This document shows, one piece after another, positions 1 to 6,588 of a DNA stretch of 8,037 bases. Each line of letters opens with the position of its first letter. The stretch's first letter is position 1. Origin of the DNA: Anaerolineae bacterium (GTDB taxonomy: Bacteria > Chloroflexota > Anaerolineae > Aggregatilineales > UBA2796); the NCBI GenBank assembly GCA_020851855.1, contig JADZBY010000291.1:1-8037 (forward strand). The letters run 5' to 3'. The notes under the pieces were generated by a model that had not been told where the DNA came from, did no database searches, and was given only the letters and a program-made list of their open reading frames with translations. Both the position numbers and the translations under genes were made by a program.

Positions 1-749
1 CCGTAGGCGATGAACTGCGGGCCGTTCACGCCCGGCGCCTGCTGTTTGCCGGGCTCGCCAGACAGCGAGTTCATGACCCGCACCACGTCTTCGGCTTCGG
101 CGTTCTTGAGTTCGTAGAGCTGGGTTGATTTGTCGGACGGCGTGTCGAGTTGCGCGACCACGCGCATCATGCGCCGCACGTTGACGCCGGAATCGGCCAC
201 CACCAACACGTTGCTGGCGGCGAAGCCGGCGAGGTGCGCTTCCTGCGGCAGCAGCGGCCGCAATACGGCGACGAGCTCGGGCGCGCTCACATGCCGCACC
301 GGCACCACGGCTGTGACCAGCGCATCGTTATCGCGGGCCACGTAGGAGGCCGGGGTGTCCTGGCCTTCCTGCTTGGCGGTCGCGTCGGGCACGATTTTCA
401 CCACGTCACCGCTAGGAATCGCGGCGAAGCCGTGCACTTTCAGGATGGAAAGAAATACATCGTAGAGCGCCTTGGCGTTGGTCGGCGCCGATGAAATCAC
501 CGTCACATTGCCCTTCACGCGCGGGTCGACGACGAAGTTCTGGCCGGTGATGTCGGCCACGCTCGAGATGAAGGCGCGTATGTCGGCGTCACGCAGATTA
601 ATGGTGAATTCGCCGTTGTCCTGTTTGACGATGCCGGTTGGTTCAGGCTCCGCCATCGCGAGCATCGGCACACACAGCACCAGCGCGAGCAGCGCAGGGC
701 GGCAGTCAAAGCGCAGGCTCCGCGCCCAGCGTGGTATCAGGCCTATCAC
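1..749 (-). CDS. gspD: Type II secretion secretin GspD, N-terminal part (runs off left edge)
   Basis: GspD forms the multimeric outer-membrane channel of the type II secretion system; its N domains hang into the periplasm and contact GspC. About 249 codons of the 5' end are present. I read a GTG start at 749, preceded by AAGGGAGA at 768-761. It gives a basic n-region, a hydrophobic stretch (residues 19-31, ALLALVLCVPMLA) and likely signal peptidase cleavage near residue 33. The N0 domain follows (about 46-115), with INLRDADIRAFISSVADITG and FVVDPRVKGNVTVIS, both typical of GspD. An N1 domain (about 126-188, with ASNVLVVADS and RRMMRVVAQLD) and the start of N2 (YELKNAEAEDVVRVMNSL) follow. The secretin core lies outside the window. 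An in-frame GTG at 863 would add 38 residues ahead of the signal peptide and is less likely. The gene lies 118 bases downstream of gspC on the same strand. Family assignment is firm; the exact start is inferred. Confidence 0.95.
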   Translation of the reverse strand, partial: MIGLIPRWARSLRFDCRPALLALVLCVPMLAMAEPEPTGIVKQDNGEFTINLRDADIRAFISSVADITGQNFVVDPRVKGNVTVISSAPTNAKALYDVFLSILKVHGFAAIPSGDVVKIVPDATAKQEGQDTPASYVARDNDALVTAVVPVRHVSAPELVAVLRPLLPQEAHLAGFAASNVLVVADSGVNVRRMMRVVAQLDTPSDKSTQLYELKNAEAEDVVRVMNSLSGEPGKQQAPGVNGPQFIAY

Positions 750-867
750 GATATCGAAGTTCTCCCTTGCGCGGCGGCGCAGGCCGTCGCGATGGTAGCA
801 GAAAGCCCGCGCCGCACTTTCGCGTGACGAGCTCGTGGCGGCGCAGAGTGATGATGTGTTCACGGGC

Positions 868-1605
868 TTATTCCGTTGGCTCGCTTTGTTCAACATTGCC
901 ACTGTCGTCCATGGCCGCGGCGTCTTCTGGCGTGGTGCCTGTGTCGACATCTTCCGGCGGCGGTTCGTAGGGTTGCTCCATGGGCTGTTCGACATAGGGC
1001 ATGGGCGCACTGCCCGGCATCGGTGGCGCCTCGGCGTGCGCGAAAGGTGCGGCGCCGTTGTTGAGGACGGCCTCGGGCAGGCGCAGTGCTTTCAATTCTC
1101 CCTGCTGCTCCACCACCACGCGGCGCGCTTCGATGTAGCGAATGACGGCGTCGCCGAGCAGGGTCTCGCCAATCTTGCGCGCTTCGGCGTTGGGGCCGTC
1201 GCCGGCGATGATGGCGCGCCGCTGAGCCGGGTCTTTTTTGAACACGATGCCCTGCAGTTTCAAGGCGAGGGTGGCGTCGGGCAGGGTATCGGGCGCTTGG
1301 TCGCCAAGCGCCGCGGGCGCGGCGGCGGGCGTTTTATCCGGGCTGGTCGCCGCGGCCTGCGCGGGATCGTAATGGCCGAACAACTCGCTGTTGGCCAGGC
1401 TCGTGAGCGGTGTGGCGGGCTCGGCGGCGGACAGCGGCGCGTCGTTGTCTTTGCCGGCGACGGTGTTGGGCTGCGCCATGCTCGCACTGTCGCGCAATGC
1501 ATTGCCCTGCACGAACAGCGTCGCCACCAGTACGGCACTCGCCAGCAGCAATGCCGCGGTCGGCAACAGCAAAGGCGTGGGTGGCAACTTGGCAGCGAGG
1601 TTCAT
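868..1605 (-). CDS. gspC: Type II secretion protein GspC, short form without PDZ domain
   Basis: GspC is the inner-membrane T2SS component that links the inner-membrane platform to the secretin GspD through its periplasmic homology region (HR). The 245-residue product has a short cytoplasmic N-terminus and one membrane segment (about residues 12-32). A low-complexity Ala/Pro-rich linker follows, carrying the family's LFG motif (SELFG, 73-77). The HR domain lies at about 108-177, with LALKLQGIVF, RRAIIAG, and VVVEQQGELKALRLP at its end. The remaining 65 or so residues are rich in Pro, Glu, Asp and Met, with no sign of the PDZ or coiled-coil domain that ends many GspC proteins, so this resembles the short PDZ-less form. 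gspD follows on the same strand, which supports the call. The ATG at 1605 has only a weak ribosome site (GAGA a few bases upstream). The family's low sequence conservation leaves some uncertainty. Confidence 0.88.
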   Translation of the reverse strand: MNLAAKLPPTPLLLPTAALLLASAVLVATLFVQGNALRDSASMAQPNTVAGKDNDAPLSAAEPATPLTSLANSELFGHYDPAQAAATSPDKTPAAAPAALGDQAPDTLPDATLALKLQGIVFKKDPAQRRAIIAGDGPNAEARKIGETLLGDAVIRYIEARRVVVEQQGELKALRLPEAVLNNGAAPFAHAEAPPMPGSAPMPYVEQPMEQPYEPPPEDVDTGTTPEDAAAMDDSGNVEQSEPTE

Positions 1606-1710
1606 CGCGGGTCTCGTATTTCTGTCAGCATCGCGTCGCTTGGTCGCATGAGTTGCGCGAAAGGTTCATCGTTCATGGACGACCAGCAATCAAGCCGTGA
1701 CATGATTGGG

Positions 1711-1719
1711 CTTATAGCA
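1711..1719 (-). promoter_or_regulatory. Candidate extended -10 promoter for gspC-gspD
   Basis: Read on the minus strand, the site is TGC followed by TATAAG. It fits the extended -10 consensus TGnTATAAT with five of six hexamer matches. The matching -35 position (1734-1739, TGGGGG) is poor, which is tolerated in extended -10 promoters. Transcription would start near 1704 and leave a leader of about 100 bases before the gspC ATG. This rests on motif matching only. Confidence 0.3.
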
Positions 1720-1846
1720 TGCTTGCATGGCGTCCCCCAGATGTTGTGCACCGTGGCCGGCATTTAAACATCGACGCACCGCATTTGTGGTGGCAATTCT
1801 CACGATTGGGTGTGAATGGGTTCAATGCCCAGGGCGATTTCTCGCC

Positions 1847-1951
1847 GTGGGTCCGACTTCAGTCGGACATTCAATGGCGCGGCACCGCGCCTCAATAATT
1901 GTCCGCCCTTTCCGCCACGGGCCCGACTGTCCGAACTTGTCGGACCTACAG
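1847..1951. repeat. REP-like inverted repeat pair (BIME-like)
   Basis: The left unit reads GTGGGTCCGAC-TTCA-GTCGGACA, a perfect 7-bp stem with a 4-base loop (1851-1868). The right unit, read on the minus strand, is GTAGGTCCGAC-AAG-TTCGGACA; its stem lies at 1929-1945 (GTCCGA and TCGGAC). The two units share the core GTRGGTCCGAC...TCGGACA and point in opposite directions. Between them lies a third hairpin, GGCGCG-GCAC-CGCGCC (1876-1891). Two REP units facing each other across a short spacer is the usual layout of the repeats mobilised by RAYT (TnpA-REP) transposases in gammaproteobacteria. No transposase is in the window. None of the stems is followed by a T run, so they are not intrinsic terminators. 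Confidence 0.65.
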
Positions 1952-1977
1952 GGTCCATTCCGTAGTCCGATACACTC

Positions 1978-3192
1978 GTGACTCGATCTTCAACCACGAC
2001 CATCACGCGCGTGCCTTTCACCCACTCCCCACGACTCGTCGAGCGCGCCATCCTGCTGTATGCCTTGATGTTCGTGGCGGTGTTGACCTTGTCGCCGATG
2101 AATTTCACCTGGCCGGCGCATTGGTATGTGGTGTGGTTGGGCGACTGGCCAGACGTGCCGGCCAATGTGTTGTTCTTCGTGCCAGTGGGCTATCTCTTCG
2201 TGCTGGCGCGCGACCCGGCCAAGACCCATCCCGTCTTCGCCGCCTTGCTGTTCGGTATCGCGGCGAGTGTGTGCATCGAGACCAGCCAGCAATTCGTGCC
2301 GGCGCGCACCACGTCTTTGACCGACGTGCTGGCCAATGGCAGCGGCGCCGTGGTCGGCGCATGGCTGTGCACACGGGTGCGCAGTCATCTCGCGCGTCTG
2401 TTTCCTGACGTACTGACCATCGACCATCCGCTGCTCAACGTGGTGTATTTGAGCCTGCCGCCGATGGGGCTTTTGAGTATCGACGAAGAGCGTCACGCGC
2501 CCGGCACCTGGATGCTGTTGCCACTCGGCCTCATGGGCGTCATCACCATCACCGGCCTGTGGCGCTATCGGCTGGCGGGGCGCAAGCCCGGCACGCCATT
2601 GACGGTGGTGCTGGTGGTCCTGGCGTGGTTTCTGTCGGGGGCGAGCCTGGCCGTGCTGATCACACCGGGCACCGTGCTCATCTGCACCGTGGCTGTGCTC
2701 GGCAGTTGCGTGGCGCTCCTGGCGCGCGACCCGCGCTGGGTCGGTCGTGATGGGCGCTTCGAGCACCGGGTGCTGGCGCGGCTGTGGCCGTGCATGCTGG
2801 CCTATCTCGCCATGCTGGTGTTGTGGCGCCCGGGGCTGGGCTTCAGCGAATTTCATGCCGGGCTCTTGTATCCGCCCATTCCCTTCAGCCGCCATCTCGC
2901 GGTGCGGGTGGCTGAGCAGGCCGCCGCGCTTACGCTGTTTGGTTACCTCGTCGCCGAAACGCTCGGCCGCTCGTCGCGGCCACCGCCATGGACTCACCGG
3001 GTCTCGGTATTGGCCGGCATTGCCTGCGCCGTCACACTGGAGATTTGTCATGGCTTTCTCATCAACGACCAGGCCAGTCTCGTGCGCGGCGTGCTGTCGG
3101 CGCTGGCCGCGAGCTTCGGCGTATTTCTGTACATCACCCGCATCAACGTAGTGCGGATGCTGCGCGGCGCAGCGCCGGTGTCGTCCGCCTGA
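1978..3192 (+). CDS. VanZ-family multi-pass membrane protein, apparently with two VanZ-like halves
   Basis: This 404-residue, strongly hydrophobic product is a predicted inner-membrane protein. Residues 25-130 form a VanZ-like domain with the family's spaced polar residues: DWPDVPANVLFFVPVGYL (56-73), then ETSQQFVPAR (101-110), then SLTDVLANGSG with D116, N120 and G127. Middle membrane segments lie near 179-197, 208-228, 232-248 and 267-283. Residues about 310-390 look like a second copy: GYLVAE (322-327) and LEICHGF (354-360), then SLVRGVLSALAASFG, aligning to the first copy without gaps from E101/E355 onwards. The second copy lacks the equivalents of D116 and N120. VanZ proteins are named after a teicoplanin-resistance gene, but most members have no known function, and I do not infer resistance here. 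The GTG at 1978 has no clear ribosome site; a GTG at 2011 is an alternative. The gene lies upstream of an EPS gene series in the same direction, separated by 214 bases. Confidence 0.85.
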   Translation: MTRSSTTTITRVPFTHSPRLVERAILLYALMFVAVLTLSPMNFTWPAHWYVVWLGDWPDVPANVLFFVPVGYLFVLARDPAKTHPVFAALLFGIAASVCIETSQQFVPARTTSLTDVLANGSGAVVGAWLCTRVRSHLARLFPDVLTIDHPLLNVVYLSLPPMGLLSIDEERHAPGTWMLLPLGLMGVITITGLWRYRLAGRKPGTPLTVVLVVLAWFLSGASLAVLITPGTVLICTVAVLGSCVALLARDPRWVGRDGRFEHRVLARLWPCMLAYLAMLVLWRPGLGFSEFHAGLLYPPIPFSRHLAVRVAEQAAALTLFGYLVAETLGRSSRPPPWTHRVSVLAGIACAVTLEICHGFLINDQASLVRGVLSALAASFGVFLYITRINVVRMLRGAAPVSSA

Positions 3193-3207
3193 CACATATA
3201 TATGTGT
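3192..3207. promoter_or_regulatory. 16-bp perfect palindrome, possible operator
   Basis: ACACATAT/ATATGTGT is a perfect two-fold symmetric site that begins on the last base of the VanZ-family stop codon and lies about 200 bases before manC. Its A+T-rich core stands out in this G+C-rich surrounding and has the size of a dimeric regulator's binding site. It has no T run and a weak stem, so it is unlikely to be a terminator. No known regulator is assigned. Confidence 0.35.
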
Positions 3208-3311
3208 GAATAGCCGCGGCTCGCGCCCAGTGGTGTGGGCCAGAATCAGGCAAAAAATGTTTGCGCTGCCGCATTTGGTGACGCCTTACATATCAATGGG
3301 CCAAACTAGGC

Positions 3312-3320
3312 TGCTACTAT
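3312..3320 (+). promoter_or_regulatory. Candidate extended -10 promoter for the EPS gene series
   Basis: TGC-TACTAT matches the extended -10 form TGnTATAAT with four of six hexamer positions. There is no good -35 at 16-18 bases upstream. Transcription would begin near 3327, leaving a leader of about 80 bases before manC. The call is weak. It is offered because the 214-base gap and the palindrome at 3192 suggest that the EPS genes have their own promoter. Confidence 0.25.
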
Positions 3321-3406
3321 TCGCGAGCTCGTGATGCCAGCTTAGCGCCGAGTTCTCGAAAGTACATTAGTCCGGGTTTCTATCAGTTTGAAATCAAGTT
3401 TCCGAC

Positions 3407-4870
3407 ATGCCGAGTAAGTCGACGCCCACCGCCATCCTGCCGGTGATCCTCGCGGGTGGGGGCGGCACACGCCTGTGGCCCTTGTCCCGTGGCCATTACC
3501 CCAAGCAGTTTCTGGCGCTGGGCGGCAACGACTCCCTGCTGCAGCAGACCCTGACCCGCCTCGACGGCGCCCCGGCCCTGAACGCATCCCCCCCTATCGT
3601 GGTGTGCAACGAGGAGCATCGTTTTCTGGTTGCCGAGCAGGCGCGTCTGTCCGGCGTGGCGCTGGCCAGCATCATGCTCGAGCCGACAGGCCGCAATACC
3701 GCGCCGGCCCTGAGCGCCGCCGCCGCCATGGCGATGCAGGGCGGCGCCGATCCACTCTTATTAATGATGCCGTCGGACCACCTGATTGCCGACCGCGCCG
3801 CCTTCCAGGCTGCCGTTGAGGCAGCGGCCCGCCTGGCCGCGCAAGGCCAGGTGCTGACTTTCGGCATCGTGCCGACCCGCGCCGAAACCGGTTACGGCTA
3901 CATCGAACTCGGCGCGGCGCTGGCGGGCGAGCAGCATCCGCCCACCCATCTCGTCAAAGCCTTCAAAGAAAAGCCCGACGCCGACACGGCCCTGCGCTAC
4001 ATCGACGGCGGCGGCTATCTGTGGAATGCCGGCATTTTCATGGTGCGCGCCTCGGTGTGGCTGGCCATGGCCGAGCGCCTGTGCCCGGCCATAGCCGCCG
4101 CCGCAAAACGCGCCACCGCCGCCGGCCGCCAAGACGGCGACTTCTTCCGCCTCGACGCCGACGCCTTCGCCGCCTCACCGAGTGACTCCATCGACTACGC
4201 CGTGATGGAGCCCCTGAGCGTGGAGGGCGGGGTGCGCGTGGTGGCTCTGGATGCCGGCTGGGCAGATGTCGGCTCCTGGTCGAACCTGTGGGAAGTCTCG
4301 GCTCACGATACCCATGGCAACGTGACCCGCGGCGACGTGTGCGCCATCGATTCACAAGACAATCTGGTCTTCGCCGAGCACCGCCTGGTGGCGACCTTGG
4401 GCTGCGCGGATCTCGTGGTGGTGGAAACCGCCGACGCCGTGCTGGTGGCCGACAAGCGCAAAACCCAGGACGTCAAACACGTGGTCGAGTGGCTCACCCG
4501 CCAGAACCGCGAAGAGCGCCTGACCCACCGCCGCGTGTATCGGCCATGGGGCAGCTACGAGGGCATCGACGTCGGCACGCGTTTCCAGGTCAAGCACATC
4601 GTGGTCAACCCTGGCGCCAGTCTGTCGCTACAGATGCATCATCACCGCGCCGAGCACTGGATAGTGGTGTCGGGCACGGCCCGGGTGACCAAAGGCGAGG
4701 AAGTATTCCTGCTGGCTGAAAACGAGTCGACCTACATCCCCCTGGGGGTGAAGCATCGGCTGGAGAACCCGGGCGTCATCCCGCTCGATTTGATAGAAGT
4801 GCAGTCCGGCTCCTACCTTGGAGAGGACGACATCGTGCGCTTCGAAGATCGCTACAACCGAGTGGGATAA
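3407..4870 (+). CDS. manC: Bifunctional mannose-1-phosphate guanylyltransferase / mannose-6-phosphate isomerase
   Basis: This cytoplasmic enzyme makes GDP-mannose for polysaccharide synthesis. Its isomerase part converts fructose-6-P to mannose-6-P, and its transferase part joins mannose-1-P to GMP from GTP. The phosphomannomutase step between them needs another protein. The 487-residue length is normal for the fused type II family (ManC/XanB/AlgA/CpsB). The N-terminal nucleotidyltransferase has the GTP-binding signature LAGGGGTRLWPLSR...PKQF (15-35), EPTGRNTAPA (92-101), PSDHLI (122-127), the sugar-phosphate motif FKEKP (186-190), YLWNAGIF (204-211) and GWADVGSW (284-291). The C-terminal cupin isomerase has the metal-binding motif QMHHHRAEHW (409-418). 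All key residues seem present. The ATG at 3407 has only a weak ribosome site. It is the first gene of the rightward EPS series, 75 bases before the export gene. The symbols xanB, algA or cpsB would fit as well. Confidence 0.96.
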   Translation: MPSKSTPTAILPVILAGGGGTRLWPLSRGHYPKQFLALGGNDSLLQQTLTRLDGAPALNASPPIVVCNEEHRFLVAEQARLSGVALASIMLEPTGRNTAPALSAAAAMAMQGGADPLLLMMPSDHLIADRAAFQAAVEAAARLAAQGQVLTFGIVPTRAETGYGYIELGAALAGEQHPPTHLVKAFKEKPDADTALRYIDGGGYLWNAGIFMVRASVWLAMAERLCPAIAAAAKRATAAGRQDGDFFRLDADAFAASPSDSIDYAVMEPLSVEGGVRVVALDAGWADVGSWSNLWEVSAHDTHGNVTRGDVCAIDSQDNLVFAEHRLVATLGCADLVVVETADAVLVADKRKTQDVKHVVEWLTRQNREERLTHRRVYRPWGSYEGIDVGTRFQVKHIVVNPGASLSLQMHHHRAEHWIVVSGTARVTKGEEVFLLAENESTYIPLGVKHRLENPGVIPLDLIEVQSGSYLGEDDIVRFEDRYNRVG

Positions 4871-4945
4871 AAGGCGACTCCACCGGCAGTTACGCGGGAT
4901 AGGGAATCGGTATCAATGAATTCAATCTCAAAAGGACAACCGTCA

Positions 4946-5524
4946 ATGAAATCACGACTGGGTCTGCGCGCCCTCCTGGCGCTATTACTGTTCAGCGCAC
5001 TGGGTGTGCCCGGCGCGGCAAATGCCGTGGAAGCCACCGGCGGCGGCTACATGATTCAGCCCGGCGACGTGCTGGCCATCGTGGTGTGGAAGGAAGAAGA
5101 CTTGAAGCAGGAAGTGCTGGTGCGCCCGGACGGCGGCATTTCTTTCCCGCTCGCCGGTGACATCGATGCCGCCGGCCACACCGTGCAAGACGTGAAGCAA
5201 GCCATCGTCGACCGCATCAAGGAATACATTCCCGAGCCGGTGGTCACCGTGCTCGTGCAGAAGACCGATGGCAACGCCATCTATGTGCTCGGCAAAGTCA
5301 CCCGCCCCGGTGCATTCGTCATGCAGCGCCCGCTGGACGTAACCCAGGCCCTGGCCATGGCCGGTGGTCTTGCGACTTTTGCGGATGAAAATGGCATCTC
5401 GATCCTGCGCCGCGCGGGTGGCTCGCAAAGCGCGCTGCCGTTCCGCTATGGCGATGTGCAGAAGGGCAAGAGCCTCGACCAAAACATAATGTTGCAACCC
5501 GGCGACGTGGTCGTGGTGCCGTAA
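4946..5524 (+). CDS. Short polysaccharide export (OPX/Wza-type) protein, periplasmic
   Basis: OPX proteins form the periplasmic, and in Wza also the outer-membrane, part of capsule and EPS exporters. I chose the ATG at 4946: AAAGGA (4931-4936) sits nine bases upstream, and it gives a clean signal peptide (MKSRLGLR, then LLALLLFSALG, cleavage after AANA at 27). An ATG at 4916 would add ten polar residues. The mature protein starts into a Poly_export domain (about 33-108; YMIQPGDVLAIVVWKEEDL, VRPDGGISFPLAGD), followed by one SLBB domain (about 112-170; IYVLGKVTRPGAFVM, ALAMAGGLATFA). It ends with the typical LQPGDVVVVP. At 192 residues it is about half the length of E. coli Wza and lacks the C-terminal amphipathic helix that forms Wza's outer-membrane pore. 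There is no lipobox cysteine, so it should not be lipid-anchored. It resembles the short export proteins of exosortase-linked EPS loci. The barrel encoded two genes downstream could supply the missing membrane channel. Confidence 0.92.
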   Translation: MKSRLGLRALLALLLFSALGVPGAANAVEATGGGYMIQPGDVLAIVVWKEEDLKQEVLVRPDGGISFPLAGDIDAAGHTVQDVKQAIVDRIKEYIPEPVVTVLVQKTDGNAIYVLGKVTRPGAFVMQRPLDVTQALAMAGGLATFADENGISILRRAGGSQSALPFRYGDVQKGKSLDQNIMLQPGDVVVVP

Positions 5525-5583
5525 GGCTGACAGGTGCCATGCCGGCCGCCGACGCGCGCGACGACTTCTGCACGGATAAGTAG

Positions 5584-6528
5584 ATGTACGAAAAATTCTA
5601 CGGATTCTCTGAGAAGCCCTTCGCGCTGACGCCGGACCCGGCGTTCCTGTACCTGGGCGGCCGCCACGCCGTGGGCTTGAGCATGTTGCAGTATGGGCTT
5701 ATGAACCGCTCGGCACTCATCGTGCTGAGCGGCGCCATAGGCACCGGCAAGACCACCCTCGTGCGCCGCCTGCTGGACGAAGCCGACCACAGCATGACCG
5801 TGGGTTTGATCTCCAACACCCACGAAGCTTTCGGCAGCCTTATGCAATGGATAGCGGTGGCGTTTGGTCTGCCGGCCAAGACCAGCAAAGCCACCCAGTA
5901 CGACAAGTTCGCGCGCTTCCTCATCGACCAGTACGCCAAAGGCAAACGCTGCGTGCTGGTGGTGGATGAAGCGCAGAACCTCTCCGAAAAGGCCCTGGAA
6001 GAGTTGCGCCTCTTAACCAATATCAACGCCGACAAAGACCTGCTGCTGCAAATCGTGCTGGTCGGCCAGCCCGAACTGCGCGAGCGCCTGCGTAGGCCAG
6101 CACTGGTGCAACTGGTGCAGCGCATCGGTGCGGACTTCCATCTCTCGGCGCTGAGCGCCGAAGAAACCGCTCACTACATAGACCACCGCCTGACCACGGC
6201 CGGTGGCGCGGCAGGCTTGTTTGAGCCAGCAGCGGTGCGCTTCATTCACTACCAATGCGGCGGCGTGCCGCGCCTGATCAATTCGCTATGCGACACCGCG
6301 CTGGTGTATGGGTTTGCCAGTGGTGAGCAGCACATCAGCGCCGAGTTGGTATACGACCTGGTGCGGGAGCGGATTGCCAATGGGCTGTTCGCGGCCGTCG
6401 GTGAAGCATTTGAAGCGGCGGATCCAGAGAAGGCCATGGAAAATGCGAAAGCCAATTTGGCCAGGTCGTATGTCGCGCGGAACGGTGCGGGAGAGGGCGC
6501 CAGTTCCAGGGACGCAATAAAATTATGA
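5584..6528 (+). CDS. ExeA/GspA-like AAA ATPase, EPS-locus (XrtA-associated) type
   Basis: A 314-residue P-loop ATPase. It opens with MYEKFYGFSEKPFALTPDP, the characteristic N-terminus of ExeA-like ATPases. Walker A is GAIGTGKTT (50-58), Walker B is VLVVDEAQNL (124-133), sensor 1 is IVLVGQPEL (157-165) and a sensor 2-like GGVPRLIN lies at 226-233. No membrane segment or peptidoglycan-binding domain follows the AAA core; the C-terminus (about 285-314) is short, charged and low in complexity. That separates it from Aeromonas ExeA/GspA, which is longer and has both, so I do not assign it to the T2SS at the left of the window. Members of this short type are regular neighbours of export genes in exosortase/PEP-CTERM EPS loci, with no settled biochemical role. 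The ATG follows GGATAAG closely, 59 bases after the OPX gene. An ATGA overlap at its end opens a very short frame (6525-6611). Confidence 0.92.
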   Translation: MYEKFYGFSEKPFALTPDPAFLYLGGRHAVGLSMLQYGLMNRSALIVLSGAIGTGKTTLVRRLLDEADHSMTVGLISNTHEAFGSLMQWIAVAFGLPAKTSKATQYDKFARFLIDQYAKGKRCVLVVDEAQNLSEKALEELRLLTNINADKDLLLQIVLVGQPELRERLRRPALVQLVQRIGADFHLSALSAEETAHYIDHRLTTAGGAAGLFEPAAVRFIHYQCGGVPRLINSLCDTALVYGFASGEQHISAELVYDLVRERIANGLFAAVGEAFEAADPEKAMENAKANLARSYVARNGAGEGASSRDAIKL

Positions 6529-6588
6529 AACGGACATGCGGTGCAAATACGGATACGAACCCAAATCTTAGAGTTCGAACCGCACTGA

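Larger units (their letters stand above)
1606..1977. other. Divergent intergenic region between gspC and the VanZ-family gene
   Basis: These 372 bases separate genes transcribed in opposite directions, so both upstream control regions should lie here. I find a candidate gspC promoter at 1711-1719 and a small hairpin GGCGA-TTTC-TCGCC at 1833-1846. An inverted REP-like pair lies at 1847-1951, and a further half-copy GTAGTCCGA at 1962-1970. Short open frames cross the region but none has a ribosome site or recognisable product. No tRNA or convincing small RNA is seen, and I could not identify a promoter for the rightward gene. Confidence 0.6.

Noticed and set aside
835..1767. A 310-codon plus-strand open frame across gspC
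   Set aside because: The product is Arg/Gly/His-rich low complexity and lies antisense to a recognisable GspC; it is a composition-driven shadow.
1851..1945. The strong hairpins as intrinsic terminators
   Set aside because: None is followed by a T run on either strand, and they lie between divergent genes, where no transcript needs to end. A REP-like repeat is a better fit.
1978..3192. The VanZ-family gene as a glycopeptide resistance determinant
   Set aside because: No other van genes are present, glycopeptides do not pass the Gram-negative outer membrane well, and most VanZ-family proteins have no link to resistance.
1990..3195. A 401-codon open frame on the minus strand opposite the VanZ-family gene
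   Set aside because: Its product is dominated by His, Gln, Arg and Gly with no domain or membrane pattern, as expected for the complement of a G+C-rich membrane-protein gene. The plus-strand frame has clear VanZ motifs.
5584..6528. The ATPase as the GspA partner of the T2SS encoded at the left
   Set aside because: It lacks the membrane segment and peptidoglycan-binding domain of GspA, no gspB is adjacent, and it lies in the oppositely oriented EPS series.
6529..6588. A hairpin formed by TGCGGT and ACCGCA between the ATPase and barrel genes
   Set aside because: The stem is six bases with a loop of about 35 bases and no T run, so it is too weak to call a terminator or attenuator.
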